Below, piece after piece: positions 51,091-63,501 of a stretch of 64,000 nucleotides of DNA. Source of the DNA: Carallia brachiata (lineage: Eukaryota > Streptophyta > Magnoliopsida > Malpighiales > Rhizophoraceae). The notes under the pieces were generated by a model. It was not told the origin of the DNA. It saw only the letters and a program-made list of their open reading frames with translations, and searched no databases. Each line of letters opens with the position of its first letter. Within the stretch, counting starts at the first letter, position 1. Both the position numbers and the translations under genes were made by a program. The DNA lies in contig JADCRB010000074.1 of NCBI GenBank assembly GCA_021464245.1, forward strand, positions 1,942,208-2,006,207, read 5' to 3'.

Positions 51091-52795
51091 CTAGCGATCT
51101 ATAAAGGATTTGTTCATCAAGTTGACAGCATCATCCATGAACTGCATATAGAATAATAGAGCCAGAAAGAAACACAATCAATTTAACAAGCTTTGTAATT
51201 TATCTATCCTATTTCCATCAGTTTACTTCCATGTTCTTCATAAAAGAATAGTGAGAAGTAGAAGAACTATTGCAAGTAAACAAAGATTAAAGAGTGCAAC
51301 TCAGATTTGTAAGAGTTCAACCTGTATTTTATCGGCTTGCATGGAATGAGTAACAGTCAGAACACCATGGATGCTATAACTCTTAATGCACTTATAAACT
51401 TGTCATTGATTTGAGTATTAGTTTTAAATAAAAAAAAAATGGCTGAAGACCACGCCAGAGTCCTAATGCTAGCGGTCCAAGAACATCATCAACATCAAGG
51501 AGGATGTTGCAATCTAAGAGGACAACACACACAAAAGAATACAATGTTTGCACTTAAATTGCATATATATATATATATAAGTTATTGCTCTACAGACATG
51601 GGCAATAGACGCGTCTGTGTGATTCCAATTCCGATACTTTTCACAATTCACACTACAGAAAACAAAGACTCGAAGGATGTTTTGCCAAAGCAATATTTTA
51701 CCTTGCCAAGGAGCTTAAGTTCTCGTCCGACTGGCTCCAAAAATTTCAGGTCAACTTCAACAGGCCACACCTGCACAGGGCAAACCCACAGTTAAGCGCA
51801 ACGGTCAATCCTGAAAAGCAAAATAGAACGAACCAACAAAAGTGAAAAGGATTTGTCACAGCAAAATACAGCAGAGAAGTGTTTGTGCACACAAGATAAA
51901 TGCAAGAAATGGGCACTGACCCATACAGAATAAAGATATAGAAAAAACAAAAATTTCAGTAAATCAGGAGAGTTAGCTTAAGCCAGAGAAACAACAATTC
52001 CAAATGGTTAAGCGTGGACTCCAAAAATTTCAGGTTGAGCTCAATACGCCACACCGAGGAGCTGAAGGCAAAGCAAAATACTCCCATAACAAATCAAGCA
52101 AATGACAAGGAGACTTTTGCACACAAAACAAAAGGGCAGAAAAGGAGGAATCTTGGCCCATAATGAATAGACATCAACGACGTCACTTCTTAAAGCATAT
52201 TATATAAGAATTAACCAACTTAAAATCCCAAGAACTTGATGCATCCTGCAAAGTAAAATCACATGGAAAAATAAAAAAATAAATAAAAACAGCAAATTTT
52301 TAAATGGGCAAGCAGGGCGATGGAGTTTAATTTGGCAGCAAAAACCAAGCCGTTGATTAAAGAAATGAAGGAAAAATTTAAAACAAAACAAAAAAAATCC
52401 AAGAGGAAACATAATTGAAATTCGAAAAGCTAACATCAAAATCAGAATAATAATATTACGGGCGATGACTCGGAGAAGAAGAAGAAGAAGAAAGAGAGAG
52501 AGACGAAGAAAGGGGTTTGGGGATGGACCGTAACGCCAAGTAAACGAAGTGGGGTAATCTGGCCGGGGACAATACAATCGGGACCTGCAGATTCAACTAA
52601 AGCTTCCACACCCAGTCCGCTTCCTATCGGATTCGGATGCTTCATCACGGAAATTGCGTGATTGGAGTAAGGATTCTGAGAAACCCGGAGAATAGGAGAA
52701 GACTGAATTCTTGGAATTGGCTTCGTAGACGATGCTCTCCATGGTGCATCTTTTTGCAATGGCAGTGGCTGTCCCCCTCCTCCTTTCTTTGACAT
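51091..52795 (-). CDS. Small conserved plant protein of unknown function, 3 exons (126 aa)
   Basis: Minus-strand exons 52,795-52,535; 51,770-51,702; 51,141-51,091 join in phase 0 through GT-AG introns. The first half (residues 1-50) is Ser/Arg/Pro-rich with few acids and could be an organelle transit peptide. The second half is strongly protein-like: 'MKHPNPIGSGLGVEALVE' (51-68), 'GPDCIVPGQITPLRLLG' (71-87), 'VWPVEVDLKFLEPVGRELKL' (88-107) and 'FMDDAVNLMNKSFIDR' (111-126). I recall this C-terminal pattern from conserved small plant proteins but cannot name a function or symbol. Splicing is supported because three separate small exons each continue the same frame and wording exactly. The translation start could instead be Met51. 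A minus-strand TATATAAA lies 137 bases upstream. Confidence 0.8.
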
Positions 52796-52931
52796 CTCCT
52801 CCTCCCTCCCTCTACTTCCTCCCTTTTTCCAGCCCTGCTTTCTTTTCTTCTACCTCTTCTTCTCTCTCCTCTCCCTCCCTCCTCAGGTTTCAGTTTACTT
52901 TCTGTGCGTCTCACGATATCATCCGTTTAAT

Positions 52932-52939
52932 TTTATATA
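52932..52939 (-). promoter_or_regulatory. TATA box of the small unnamed gene
   Basis: The minus strand reads 'gcTATATAAAAtt'. It lies 137 bases before the ATG at 52,795, with a GA-rich (CT on plus) leader in between, a typical plant core-promoter arrangement. Confidence 0.55.
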
Positions 52940-52944
52940 GCTGA

Positions 52945-54317
52945 CAAAATATATTTTTTTTTTTGAAAAAAATATCTGACAAAATACTTTTTTTTTTTGG
53001 TTAATAGAAAATAAATTTGTACGTCTGTGCCTGTAATGTTTTAGATGTTTCACTCATATATGGATGGTTTAGGGTTTGGGTTGATTTTGAATCGGGTCTG
53101 GCCTAAATTTTTTTCACTTATCATTATTATTATTATCGTTTTTCTTTCTTGCGATGATTTTTATTTTTCTCTCTTGCGATGAAACACTTCGAAATGGTTA
53201 GCTCGAAATCAGTGCACGTTGTCGCGATAGCAAAAAGTTGGATGCCCAACGATCTCTTTGATAAACGAACAAGATTATTCTACCGTCTTAATTTTATCTT
53301 TGGACCTTGTTTTACTTTAAAATTAGAATTTCATCATCTCGTTTTTTTTTTTTATTCATCTTGAAATTTTATCATCCTGGTTAAAATTTTATTTTATGCA
53401 CTAATGATTTTGTATTTTTTTTTAATTTTGTCAAATATAACAAAATATGATGCATTATAGGGTGAATTTGCAATAATCGTAAACTTATACTTCAAATGAT
53501 ATTAACAATATGTCAGTAAGTATAAGGTTAATAGTTCAAACTCTCAATCTCTCTAACTATCTTCTTTCTCTTAATTAATTAATTTAAATTTAAGAAAAAA
53601 AAAAAAAAAAAACATTCGTAACGTGCCTTCTCTCTTTCTCTTTTTTTTTTTTTTTTGTACATAAGGAAAAAGAAAGAAGCAAACGATAAGTATATACAAG
53701 GATTACTAAGGATGAAGCAAATCCCAACACCGCCAAATGTCTCGTAGGTTCTTCACCTCAACATCACGCTGCCTTCACTGTTTCTCCACTCTCCCAAATC
53801 TCCTTACACTTGGGATGGAATTAAAGCCACCGATGACAGGTGATAGAAGAGATTTGAAACCTCTCTAAAAATTTAGCATATGGCGAAGAACTGATGATAC
53901 ATCTTGTGGGATGATGAAAAAGTAGAGAGTAGCATTCGGTTCTTGGCAATCGCGCAGTATCTGCGAGCAGTCACGAGAGAATTTCCATCTGAGATCATAA
54001 AATCCAATGGAGGCCTAAACAAAAACAAGTTAAAGACACCGAAAAAATCACAAGTGATTCTCACAAATCATTCTTCACGTGCGGCATACTGCTATTACAT
54101 TCCCTATTTAAATTACATTAATAGCTGCTTCTGCTTCTGCTTCTGCTTTTTTTCTGTTTTTTACTGCTATATTAATGATTTGAGAGAGATCAAAAAAATT
54201 GAGAGAAGAAAAAATGAGTCAACAAAAAGAATAGCACCCAAATGGGGACGTGCATTTCCATCATCTCCCATTCCTACATTTTTTTACGGTGGACGATCAA
54301 AACCCCATGGAATCGAT
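52945..54317. other. Intergenic between the small gene and PP2A B'
   Basis: T-rich and AT-rich. The 189-codon plus frame at 53,904-54,473 overlaps the antisense of the last PP2A exon and has low-complexity patches, so I read it as a shadow. The PP2A 3' UTR should lie in its right part. Confidence 0.45.
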
Positions 54318-57300
54318 TTAAACAGTGATCATATCCCCTCCCACTCTCTGTGCTGCTGCATCTGCCAGTCTTTTCCATGTCAACTCTCGCAGCTCTTCCA
54401 TTTCTCTGGCCTTAGACTCTTTTTCTGTGTACTCCCTCTGACACTCTTCGAACAACTCGGCATCCATTTCTAAAAACATTTTTCGAACATTTACTGTCAG
54501 CCCATGAACTGCCTGGTTCCAATGAGACTGGAGATTCATCTCCAATGCTTGAAATATAATGGGTAATACAACACCACGGTTCTGGGCAATTAGGCTCACG
54601 ATGTGCTCATTGTTCCACAAAAACAGGGTTCGCTCTGCAACCTGGGAAACAAATTTGCCTAAGAAAACTCTTCCAAAACAATTACAAGACTACTTTTCTC
54701 AATAATGACTTAAAGAGAGACATGGTAGATTTGATCTCTAAGCAGCTTATTCAATAATCACAAAACAGAAATCCAAGGATGGCACATAATTCTTATTTGC
54801 TAGATATTCAATGTGCATCATAATACATGTATTCCTCCCAAAAAAAAAGGAAATTTCGAGCTTCCTCCAGCTCATAAAATCCATCATAACATGTTAAACC
54901 CATTTTATCATGGCAAAGAAAACAGTCAAGCTCTTTGATTCTCAACCACTTGTGCTTGAGCACAGATGAAATGATCCACAGTAAAAAGGCATTTATTGTC
55001 CAATTTCATCCGCATTACTCTCCTGGATAGCTCTAGGATGCCCCAAATTTTAACATGACATCAAACACCACAATATGTAACAATTTACATCTTGCTAATT
55101 TTGGATCATGAAAAAAAAACTGAAGCAGTGGAGAAAAGGAAAGGTGGAATTACAAAAAAAAAGATGGCCCAACCCCCAATGTCATTCAAGAAACTAGATA
55201 CCTTTCTTGAGAAACACTACAGCAAGAATCCATCTTACCACGTTGAAACAAAACAGCGCCTAAGTGTAAAAATGAAGTCACAACTATGGAAGTTTTTAAG
55301 TGGTTACTGGAAGTCTCGGTCTCAAGCTGATCATTACTTATTCAACTGGCTGACGGGTTCAGAAATTGAAATAAAAGATACAAACAAGAATTGGACGGGA
55401 GTCCAGCCACTTGTTCGAGGAGGCAAAACGGTAGCTTAAAAATAACTTGCAAAACAACACAGCCACCTGACCATCGTACAGCAGCATCATGCCCAATAGA
55501 AAGTTAATAAACAAACAAATCTAGAAGATCGAAACATGATGAACTAACACTCCAAAGCAATGGGCAAAGGACAACAAGAAATGAGAAATAACTGTGCATT
55601 ATTTCTGTAATAGTATGATTGACGGTGGGAACCCGGAAAATAAGGACTGGGAGCATAGGGTTCCGGTCATGACTGATGAGAAATAAACGACGTGCACCTA
55701 ACACCGGAAAACAACCAACAATGCTAAGAAAAGCAAAATGGTAAAATCATTTCTATAGCCAATGATAAGTGGAAATGATAGGCACTATTATATTTAACAA
55801 CGAAAGGTGCAGATAAGCACAAAAATTAAAGCCATGTCCTAGCAACAGAAATCAATTCAGATCTCATCACCAAAACATATTCTGCTTTTAAACAAGCGAA
55901 AACCTGCTCAAAGTGAGCACATTAGGAACCATGCTTAAGCCATCAACACAAGAAGAGTTTATATTGAAATATTCATAATCAACACAGCCAGCTAACATCA
56001 GCAGATTTAGCAAATGCCAAGGATCTGAAAAAACAAGATTTTAATTAAAGCATTGGCCAAAAAAGCTATCAAATATATGGTGACAGAGAAAAAATGTAAC
56101 TGCTTGAAACCCTGGCAACTACTGGCGTCAACAACTAAAGCATATCACATGGACTTCTCCACCATGTTGACTCTAAACCTTATGAAATGAAAGAAGCAAT
56201 TATGCATTCATAAATAACAAAATAAACTGCATAAGCGTAAAGAAGCATGACCATCAGATAATCAAGGCAGACATGTTCCACTATGAAATATTATGTAAGA
56301 GAATGATACTCCCATGAACATAACACTAGCAAGAAGAAAAGATGGAAATAGCTAACCAATGCCACTGTTCCTAGACAGAAGCAAAGAGAAAAATGAAGTA
56401 GGTAGCAAGAATATAGTAGGTGCCCCAGGAACTCCAGAGATACAATTATAAGCCAATTTAACATGCATACAACATCAAACAAAAAGTGAAAAACAGAACT
56501 CATGGCAAATTACTTACAAGCACAAAAAATGCATCTGGAAAACACACAATAACGGAAAAATAGATCAAAAACCATTTTCCTTAAATAAACTGTTAGTTGC
56601 CATACTAATTCAGTACTTTTAGTAATCCAATTCAAAATACAGTCCAAGCTGGGTTCCTACCTGAGATAGCACAGTCTAACAATCAATTCCACATGCTTAT
56701 CATAAGCAGCCAATGACATATATTACTAATCAAAATATAGACAGCAGGAACATTGACAAACCTGAAAATGGGAGCTAGTAAGGCAGCGAGCAATCTGCCT
56801 GAAAAGAGGAACCAAGCAGCGCTGAAACTCAGCCGACTGTGTTGCCTCCAGCACTTCTTCAAGTTCTCCAAGGAAAAGAACCTCTTTCTGACAATTAGTC
56901 ACTGGCCAGTACTTCAACAAACCCCTTATAACCGTGTCTGCAAGCTTGTAATCCTTCTCCACAAACTGAACAATACAATAAGACAACTGCTGATGGTACA
57001 CAGAAACTGGTTTCGGCTTATGCAGAGGAATAAGCGCCCTTACGAGAAACAACTTATGCTCCTCCTTCATAGGCAGTGCAAACCCATTTATAATACTTCC
57101 TAGAATCTCCAATAGCTCCCCTATCCCACTGTGCTTCTCGGTCTCATAAATAAACCGATAGAATATATTGTTTATTGCCTTCCTGATAAACGGGCGGTGA
57201 ACCATAAACTTGCCATAGATCCTATGGAGAATAGTCTTCAAATACTCCCGCTCCCGCGGGTCCTCGGAGTCAAACAAATCAAGCAATTTTAAAACAAAGG

Positions 57301-57916
57301 AATGATCAATGTACTTTTTGGCAACCTTGGTGTCCGTTTCGGACGATACAACGTATCTCAAAAGAAGCTCATACACAAGCTGCAAATGAGGCCATGAGGG
57401 CTCCATGTAAGGCTCCTCCTCCTCGGGATCGGTAGCTTCTTGCCCGGTATTCTCATGGGACGCCGGCGGCAAGCACCGGAATATATTAACGGCGACCATT
57501 TTAATCATCTCCTCTTGGCAGAACTCCACGATTTTGCTCGACCCGGGTTGGATAAAATCCACGAGTTCCAGCAGCGTTTGCCTCTTGATTTCCTTCTCTC
57601 GCACGGACTTCAGCGTGTCCGCAAAATCGAATTGGAAGCAGCAAATCTGGAGCTTCCGGAGAAACAGATTCTGCCGTTCCGCCACCGGCACGTCCCGAAA
57701 TGTAGGAAGCGGCTCCACCGCATTCATTGGTGGCGGAGCCGCGAACGTCGCGTCGGCTACCGGAACCTGCGAGCCAGGAGCTGCACGAGACGCGTGGTTA
57801 ACCACCACATTGGAAGCGGGACCCGAACCCGGATTCCTCCCGGGCGGCCCGCACCCGAAATCATTACCGTCGGATTTGGAGGGCTTCCGCCCACCTTTCA
57901 TGATCTTCTTTAACAT
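54318..57916 (-). CDS. PP2A regulatory subunit B' (B56 family), alpha/beta type, 2 exons
   Basis: Minus-strand exons 57,916-56,762 (385 codons, ending SHFQ|gtttgt) and 54,641-54,318 (starting cag|GTTGCAGAG, '[15 protein letters not shown]') join in phase 0 into 492 residues. The start '[17 protein letters not shown]' is the usual N terminus of the plant B' alpha/beta class; upstream in-frame codons lack an ATG. A Pro/Gly/Ala-rich linker (about 20-70) precedes the B56 HEAT-like fold. Landmarks include '[16 protein letters not shown]', '[20 protein letters not shown]', '[18 protein letters not shown]', '[20 protein letters not shown]' and '[15 protein letters not shown]'. B' subunits dock substrates onto the PP2A A/C core. 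Plant B' alpha/beta act in brassinosteroid and immune signalling. The tail after '[20 protein letters not shown]' is a charged helix. The 2,120-base intron between the exons holds no supported gene. Confidence 0.95.
54642..56761 (-). other. 2.1-kb intron of PP2A B'
   Basis: AT-rich sequence bounded by a consensus donor and acceptor on the minus strand. The 115-codon plus-strand frame at 55,092-55,439 is Lys-rich, has no domain and no exon partners. I do not call it a gene. Confidence 0.6.
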
Positions 57917-58560
57917 ATTTCCTCCGGCGAAAAGCAAACCCTAACCCTAAAATCAAAAGCCTCCAAAAAGAGAAAACTTCAAGCAAAAGAAAAGAAAAGC
58001 TAGTGAGCTAAAGAGATTCTCAAGAACGGAATGAGTGGCCGATCGGGCCGAAGGCGTTAGGGAGCATCAATGGATCGAAGCGCATTGGATGGCAGCCCCG
58101 AGAATCGGATCAAATGATTTGATCCGGTTAGCATCAAATCATAAGGAAATGGATCTGAGCGACAGGAGCCGGAATGGAATCGGCGTGCCCGTTTGTGAAT
58201 CCAACTGGATGTTATTATTATTATATTCGGCTGTGCCCGAATCCAAATGACTACACATTTGAACCAATGGATCGCCGGCCGGAACACTGGTTAGTTGATC
58301 ACACGGCAGCGGTTAACTCCACACAAACACAGCCACAGAGAAGGAGAGAAAGAGAAAGATGGAGTGGCGATAATTAGGAAAATCAAATTAAACAAACATA
58401 TTTTTAAAATAAAATAAAGAAAAATAAAAGGCTCTTCTTTTTCTTTGAGAAATATCTTTGATCTTATCTTCTTTCTTCTTGTTGTTTATTTATTTAATTG
58501 ATTATTAGCCGCGCTTAATTCCTCTGTTTGCCTTTTTTCTTTTGCAGAAACGAGCGAGCA
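57917..58560 (-). promoter_or_regulatory. PP2A B' leader and promoter region
   Basis: GC-moderate sequence upstream of the start codon, including a minus-strand CT-rich run (plus-strand 'gagaaggagagaaagagaaag', about 58,339-58,360) typical of plant leaders. No clear TATA box. Other frames crossing it on both strands show no domain. Confidence 0.4.
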
Positions 58561-60050
58561 CTCTTCTTCTTCCCCTTTTTTTTTTCTTTTTGGATTTACG
58601 GAAAAGGGCAACAGAAGATCGACACGTGGCTTGAAATTGTCAGGAGTTGGCACCAACAAGGGCGTTCCAAATGGTAATTTTAAAATGGGTTTGCTGCATT
58701 GGCACCGAATTTTGATCTCTGTTTATTGTTTAATAGGAGACCAATCCGAAATTTAAGCATCTGAGAGAAATTTGGATCATTCCCTCTTTTAGATCCATGA
58801 ATTTTTGGAAACTCTCTGGAAATGATAAAAATCCCTTCTGAGTTTATGACTGCAGAGTTAAGCTGAACAGGTTAAAAAAAAATTATATAGTGATGACAAT
58901 TTTTTTTTTTTTTAATGTAAAATTGTCCTAGATTTGGGCAATCAATGCAAGGCCATTAGCGGTCGAGGTGGGACCTTAATGTTAAATTTGCAGGTGGCCA
59001 GATGTTTCGCTAGGATTTGAATTCATGCTATTTGATTCATTTTAACCAAAGAAAAAAAAATTTGTAGTGGCACAACTGATTTTTTATAAATTGTTTGGCA
59101 ATTTTAGTACCATTTAACAAACAACTATATAATAAAATTTTTAATAATTTCCCAATTATAAAACTAATGTGCTTTCTATCGAATGAATAATTTGCTTTCT
59201 GTTGGAACGAGTAAACAAAATCATAATCAAAAAGAAACAAACGAAAAGTGAAAGCCAAGCATAATTCACTGGTTAGAATTCTCAGGTATAATAATAAAAC
59301 AATATATGTAATTATATTTAAATAATAATAATAAGTAACTATATAAGTTTATTTAATAGTATTTAATAATTTATTTATTTTTTTAATAAATTTAATTATT
59401 TAATTACTCATTTTATTTTATATTATTTTAAAACTATTATTGGAAAAAAAAAGAATGTGTTTTTCCACCTTTCCCCCACACGTGTTAGCATCCTTTGACT
59501 CAAATTTTTGAGGGGACCTGGTCAGCCGTTCTAGTTATTATTGGCCAAGTATAAACAGACTGAAACACAGACAATGACTCGCGGAGAGCACAAAGATGAT
59601 AAGCATTGACATGGGGCTTTTGTAGACTTTTTAAGTGCTGGTGTGGGTCAACATGGTATGAAAACTTGTTGGACGGGATTTTTGAAGTCTTTTTCAGGCT
59701 CCAAGCGATAAGGCATTGGATGTTTTTGGCAAGGGATAAGGCATTGGATAGATGGGAAAAAAAATAAACGTCCCTTTTTTCTTTTTTTTTTTGAGAAAGG
59801 GAAAAAAATAAATATCCCCAAAAAAAGGAAGTGTAATTTGATTTTGATTAGTGCTTGTCCTTACTTCCACCGCTGTCTCTAATTTAATCTTTATGATCCC
59901 ATTGGAAAGAAAGGTGGGCTCTAAGTCAATTCGATTCATTTGCTTTTTATACGTTCGAACGTATCACTTGTGGGAGCTTGCTGTAAATTCGCGTGTAGCA
60001 GATAGCATTTTTTTTTTTTACCTCTATTTTGTAATTTTCCTTTTAATTTT
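58561..60050. other. Intergenic, no gene seen
   Basis: AT-rich with homopolymers. Short frames lack motifs. A G-box-like ACACGTGT lies at about 59,478 ('cacacgtgtt') without a gene nearby. Confidence 0.45.
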
Positions 60051-60205
60051 TTTTTTATTCATTTGAAAACCTATCGAGTCATAAACTAAATAATGAGAGT
60101 AGTTCTCCTCTCCCGTAAATCTCACTCTTCATTTTTTATGATTTGAATTTAAAATTTTTAAAATATAAATTTGAACTCTAACCACAAAATTATATTCTAA
60201 AATTC
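60050..60205. repeat. Dispersed repeat family R1, copy 2
   Basis: 'ctatcgagtcataaacta', 'ctcccgtaaatctcac' and 'tttgaactctaaccac' follow the same order as at 2,330-2,450. Confidence 0.55.
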
Positions 60206-60960
60206 TAAAGACAATTTCCTGTTTTCATTTTTTTTTTTTTTTCTACCAATTTTCTTTTTTTCGACAGTAAAAGCGTCAACAACTATAGACCAAAGGGAAT
60301 GGGCCTCGCGGGAAACCGAATGTTACAAGAATAAAAATTAGTAGTGTCTAATGGTTGGGGGTAAGGTGGGCAGAGGAACCGAAAGGGTCGATCTATTGGC
60401 CCATTGGGGCACTGGCTTCTTCCTTAGCCTAAGCGATCTTAGCCTTAGACCCAAAAAAAACAAAAAGCGATCTTAGCCGCTTGTCGGGCGCCTCCTTTTT
60501 CTCCGTTCGGACATCACCGTCGCACACACAACCGCCTGCAACACCCATATTATCGGTGAACCACTTTTCACCGAAAACATTAAATAAAATTGAAGCCAAT
60601 TACTCGATTATCGCCAGTTTGACTTTTTTTAAAAATTTTTTTTTAACAGATATCATACTCTTCTTCATTAACAAGAATGATCAGTATAAAGCAATGTTCA
60701 AGTGCTGCCGGGGTTTTTTTTTTTTTTTTTTTTTGTCTACAAAGAGGCTAATTAGACATTTTTGAAAAGAAATATGAAGTGAAGTAGAATTTGAATCTTC
60801 ACTTAATGATTAAATTACACTTCCCTCAATTATTTAAACTAATGCTAAAACTTTTGCCATGAACTGACAAGCAATTCAATCGACCACTTGGTCAGCAAAT
60901 TGCTTGATAGCAACACAGACAAAGTTTTGCAAATTGACCAAAATAAAACATTCTTAAGAT
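60206..60960. other. Intergenic, no gene seen
   Basis: AT-rich. A 94-codon frame at 60,481-60,765 runs into a T homopolymer and shows no domain. Confidence 0.45.
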
Positions 60961-60964
60961 CATT

Positions 60965-61436
60965 GTTGTAAAAACTGGATCAGACTGATTAATTGAATTG
61001 ATTGAACTGATGACCCGTCGGAGGTTCCGATCGATTTTAGTAAAATTTGAGAGGTGACTCGGACCGAAAAAAATTAGTCAAGAACCGATCAAAACCGATA
61101 AAAACCAGTGAAAACTGGACCGATTGGATCAGTTCAATGAAATTAAAAAATTCATAAATTATAATTTAACTTCAAATGTTATTTAAATTGTAAATTAAGT
61201 ACTAAATTTAATTAAAAAGTTCAATTTAGTTCTAAATTTAATTAAAAATTTCAATTGCATCCTTAGAATTAGAAAAATTAATATTTTATTATTATCTATA
61301 ATTATTATTTTTAAATTACTTTTATACATACATATATTATTAAATATCAGTTCAAATACTAGTTCGACCGGTTCAACTGGTTGAATCTTGATCCATTAAT
61401 ATTTTTGGTTCGATAACTGGTCCGATTCTGACAACT
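60965..61436 (-). mobile_element. Nonautonomous repeat element, family CG1, copy 2 (inverted)
   Basis: Reverse complement of the element at 11,358-11,775. On the minus strand it begins 'cggaccagttatcgaacc', continues through 'atatttaataatatatg' and 'aaatttagaactaaattgaac', and ends in 'gatcggttcttgac' type words. 'ttgttgtaaaaact' and 'tctgacaactttgttt' at the two ends are partly complementary. Confidence 0.6.
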
Positions 61437-61544
61437 TTGTTTAAGAGTGGGCATTATTACCCAAGGCCATTTAGACGGTTGGCCCATTGACTCATTGTAG
61501 AATTTCGAAGAGTCCGTTTCCACGGTGACAGTTTAACTCTTATT

Positions 61545-62430
61545 TTTTTTTTTTGACCAAACAAAAAGATAGTATTATTAACAAATAGTTACAAGTACAC
61601 GAGTTGGGCCCCAAAACATACAAGCACAAAGGACAAGCAACACTGAGTAACCCCAATGGCTCAAAAAGAAAACAGTACAGAGAGAAGTCACAACATGATC
61701 CATTAGAACCCAGCCCAAAGGCCAAAGAGCATAACCATTCCTACAGCTCCACAGCCACCTCCCATCACCGGAGGAGCGCTGGCATCGGCGAAAGTCGGGA
61801 TGAGCGACACTGCTTAAATGGCAGCCAAACGTCAACAGGTGACACCAAAGACACAAACGCCGTCTGATTCCGCCAAAGAAGCCGCAGCACACAGCCAGAA
61901 ACAGATTGCACCAACAAGACCTCGCCGTAACCTCCATTTGTAACTGGAACCCAATGAGCCAAAGAAAAGCCAGATCTGTACAAGCCCCGACCAATTACCA
62001 ACGCAAGGGAACCACCTCTACCACCTACAACCAAAGCCAGCAAACCCACCCCCAACAGCCAACGAAAAGTTGGAGCTACCAAAAAACCAACGAAACTGCA
62101 CTCATCCCACACTGTACACGGCCCAACCTATAACCAAAACGGGAAACCTCCCCGAATCCCCTACCGACCGCCAAGGCGACCAGGGAAGACAGGGGAGAGG
62201 AGCCACGAGCCCAAAGCCGAATCAGCAGAACCACAGCGGTAAACCAAACCCAAACCACGAAACAATAACCCAAAGCACGTAGCGGAAAAGAAAACGAAAA
62301 CGGTTACAAAGGACCAACCAAGCCGAACAAATGCCGGCACCAAGCCGAACTAACGTCGGCACAAAGCCAGAAGCTCCCAATGTACGCTAGCAAAACCGGC
62401 GTACGTTAGGCGGCTCTAAAACCCTCCATA
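61545..62430 (-). mobile_element. GC-rich retroposon-like block with A-tail
   Basis: On the minus strand this block is T/G/C-rich with long open frames (61,994-61,578; 62,112-61,765). It ends 'taataatactatctttttg' then 'tttggtc' and a 13-base A-run. That is the form of a truncated non-LTR retroelement 3' end. No reverse-transcriptase motif is present in this piece. The frames are rich in Leu, Cys, Trp, Gly and Phe, which is not like a soluble enzyme. No target duplication was found. Confidence 0.4.
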
Positions 62431-63420
62431 GATTATCCATAAACTGTCCATAGCTAAATGTTTTCCTTTTACAAGAATAAAATGCAGTAAGTGGAAAATA
62501 ATTGCAAAACAAGCATAAAGGTTGTTTTCCTGTTGGACGGGAGATTTTATTTAGTTAGTTTCCCGTTATACATGTCAAAGAAAGTCCTTAAAAAAAAAAA
62601 AATTTCCAAGAGATAAAGAGACTCTCAAAGCTTAGACAACGTATATATGTACGTATTCCTTTAGAGCTATCGTATAACACAAAAGTAGGCCAATATACAA
62701 TCAAGTGAAAAACAAAGTTTAAAATTTTTTGGAGAAAAATAGGTTGTCACAGCGGGCTACCTGATGACAGAGAAAAAAAATTATAACCTATCATCTGAAT
62801 TTAGTAAAAGAAAAGAAAATAATAATAATAGGCCTGTGGCCCTTCCAATCAAGCAGCCTACTCTAATCCCAATTTTTTTGCTTCTCGGGTTGTTGTCAGA
62901 GTGACTTGAATTCATCTTTGAAATTAAGGTTGACAGCGATATTCAGTCCAAGTTTAACATTATCCTGTCAACATATTTGGCACAACGGTTAGAACTTGCA
63001 ACTCTTTAGATTTGTCATTAGTTTGACATTCTGGTCCTACGTTCAAGTTTGCACTTGTTAATGGATGTGAATCTTGGTTCAAAATAAATCCAGCAATTAT
63101 AGACAAGTTAAGGGTTTTTTTCATATATTATTTTAGTCCTTAAATAATTCTATTAACTAGTATGTACCGGATGGAATGCTCCTGATGTATATCTAGCTCC
63201 AGAATTCCTGAAGAGACCTGCATCCTGTCTAATTATTGCCAAGGCTGTATAGGACCCAACCTCGGCCATTGGTTAGTCCGGATTTGGACAAATTAACCCA
63301 TTACATTATTGTTTGTCACCTATTTATTGGTTGGGTCTGGGACTCCGGAATATCCAGTTAGGAGCCAACTGAGCCGGCTTGAATTGATTTTCTCCTGGTC
63401 CCTATCTAGCTTTCTCCGAC
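62431..63420. other. Intergenic upstream of the HGSNAT-like gene
   Basis: No gene seen. A tRNA-like A-box word 'tggcacaacggttag' (62,978-62,992) and a weak B-box word 'acgttcaagtttg' (63,041-63,053) may mark a SINE remnant. Confidence 0.35.
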
Positions 63421-63427
63421 TTCTCAC

Positions 63428-63435
63428 TATAATAA
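63428..63435 (+). promoter_or_regulatory. Candidate TATA box of the HGSNAT-like gene
   Basis: TATAATAA lies 74 bases upstream of the ATG at 63,502, giving a short leader of roughly 40 bases. Confidence 0.45.
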
Positions 63436-63501
63436 GGTGTCTTACGGAGCCTTCATTCATAATTTGTCGGCCATACAAGAGTTTCAACTTAGTGATCAAC
63501 T

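Noticed and set aside
53904..54473. 189-codon plus-strand frame
   Set aside because: Overlaps the antisense of the last PP2A exon and has repeated CTTCTG-type low-complexity codons. No domain.
55092..55439. 115-codon plus-strand frame in the PP2A intron
   Set aside because: Lys-rich, no recognisable motif, no exon partners, and inside an intron of the opposite strand.
57440..57944. Plus-strand frames of 136-157 codons over PP2A B'
   Set aside because: Antisense shadows of the GC-rich first exon, which encodes a well-recognised B56 protein.
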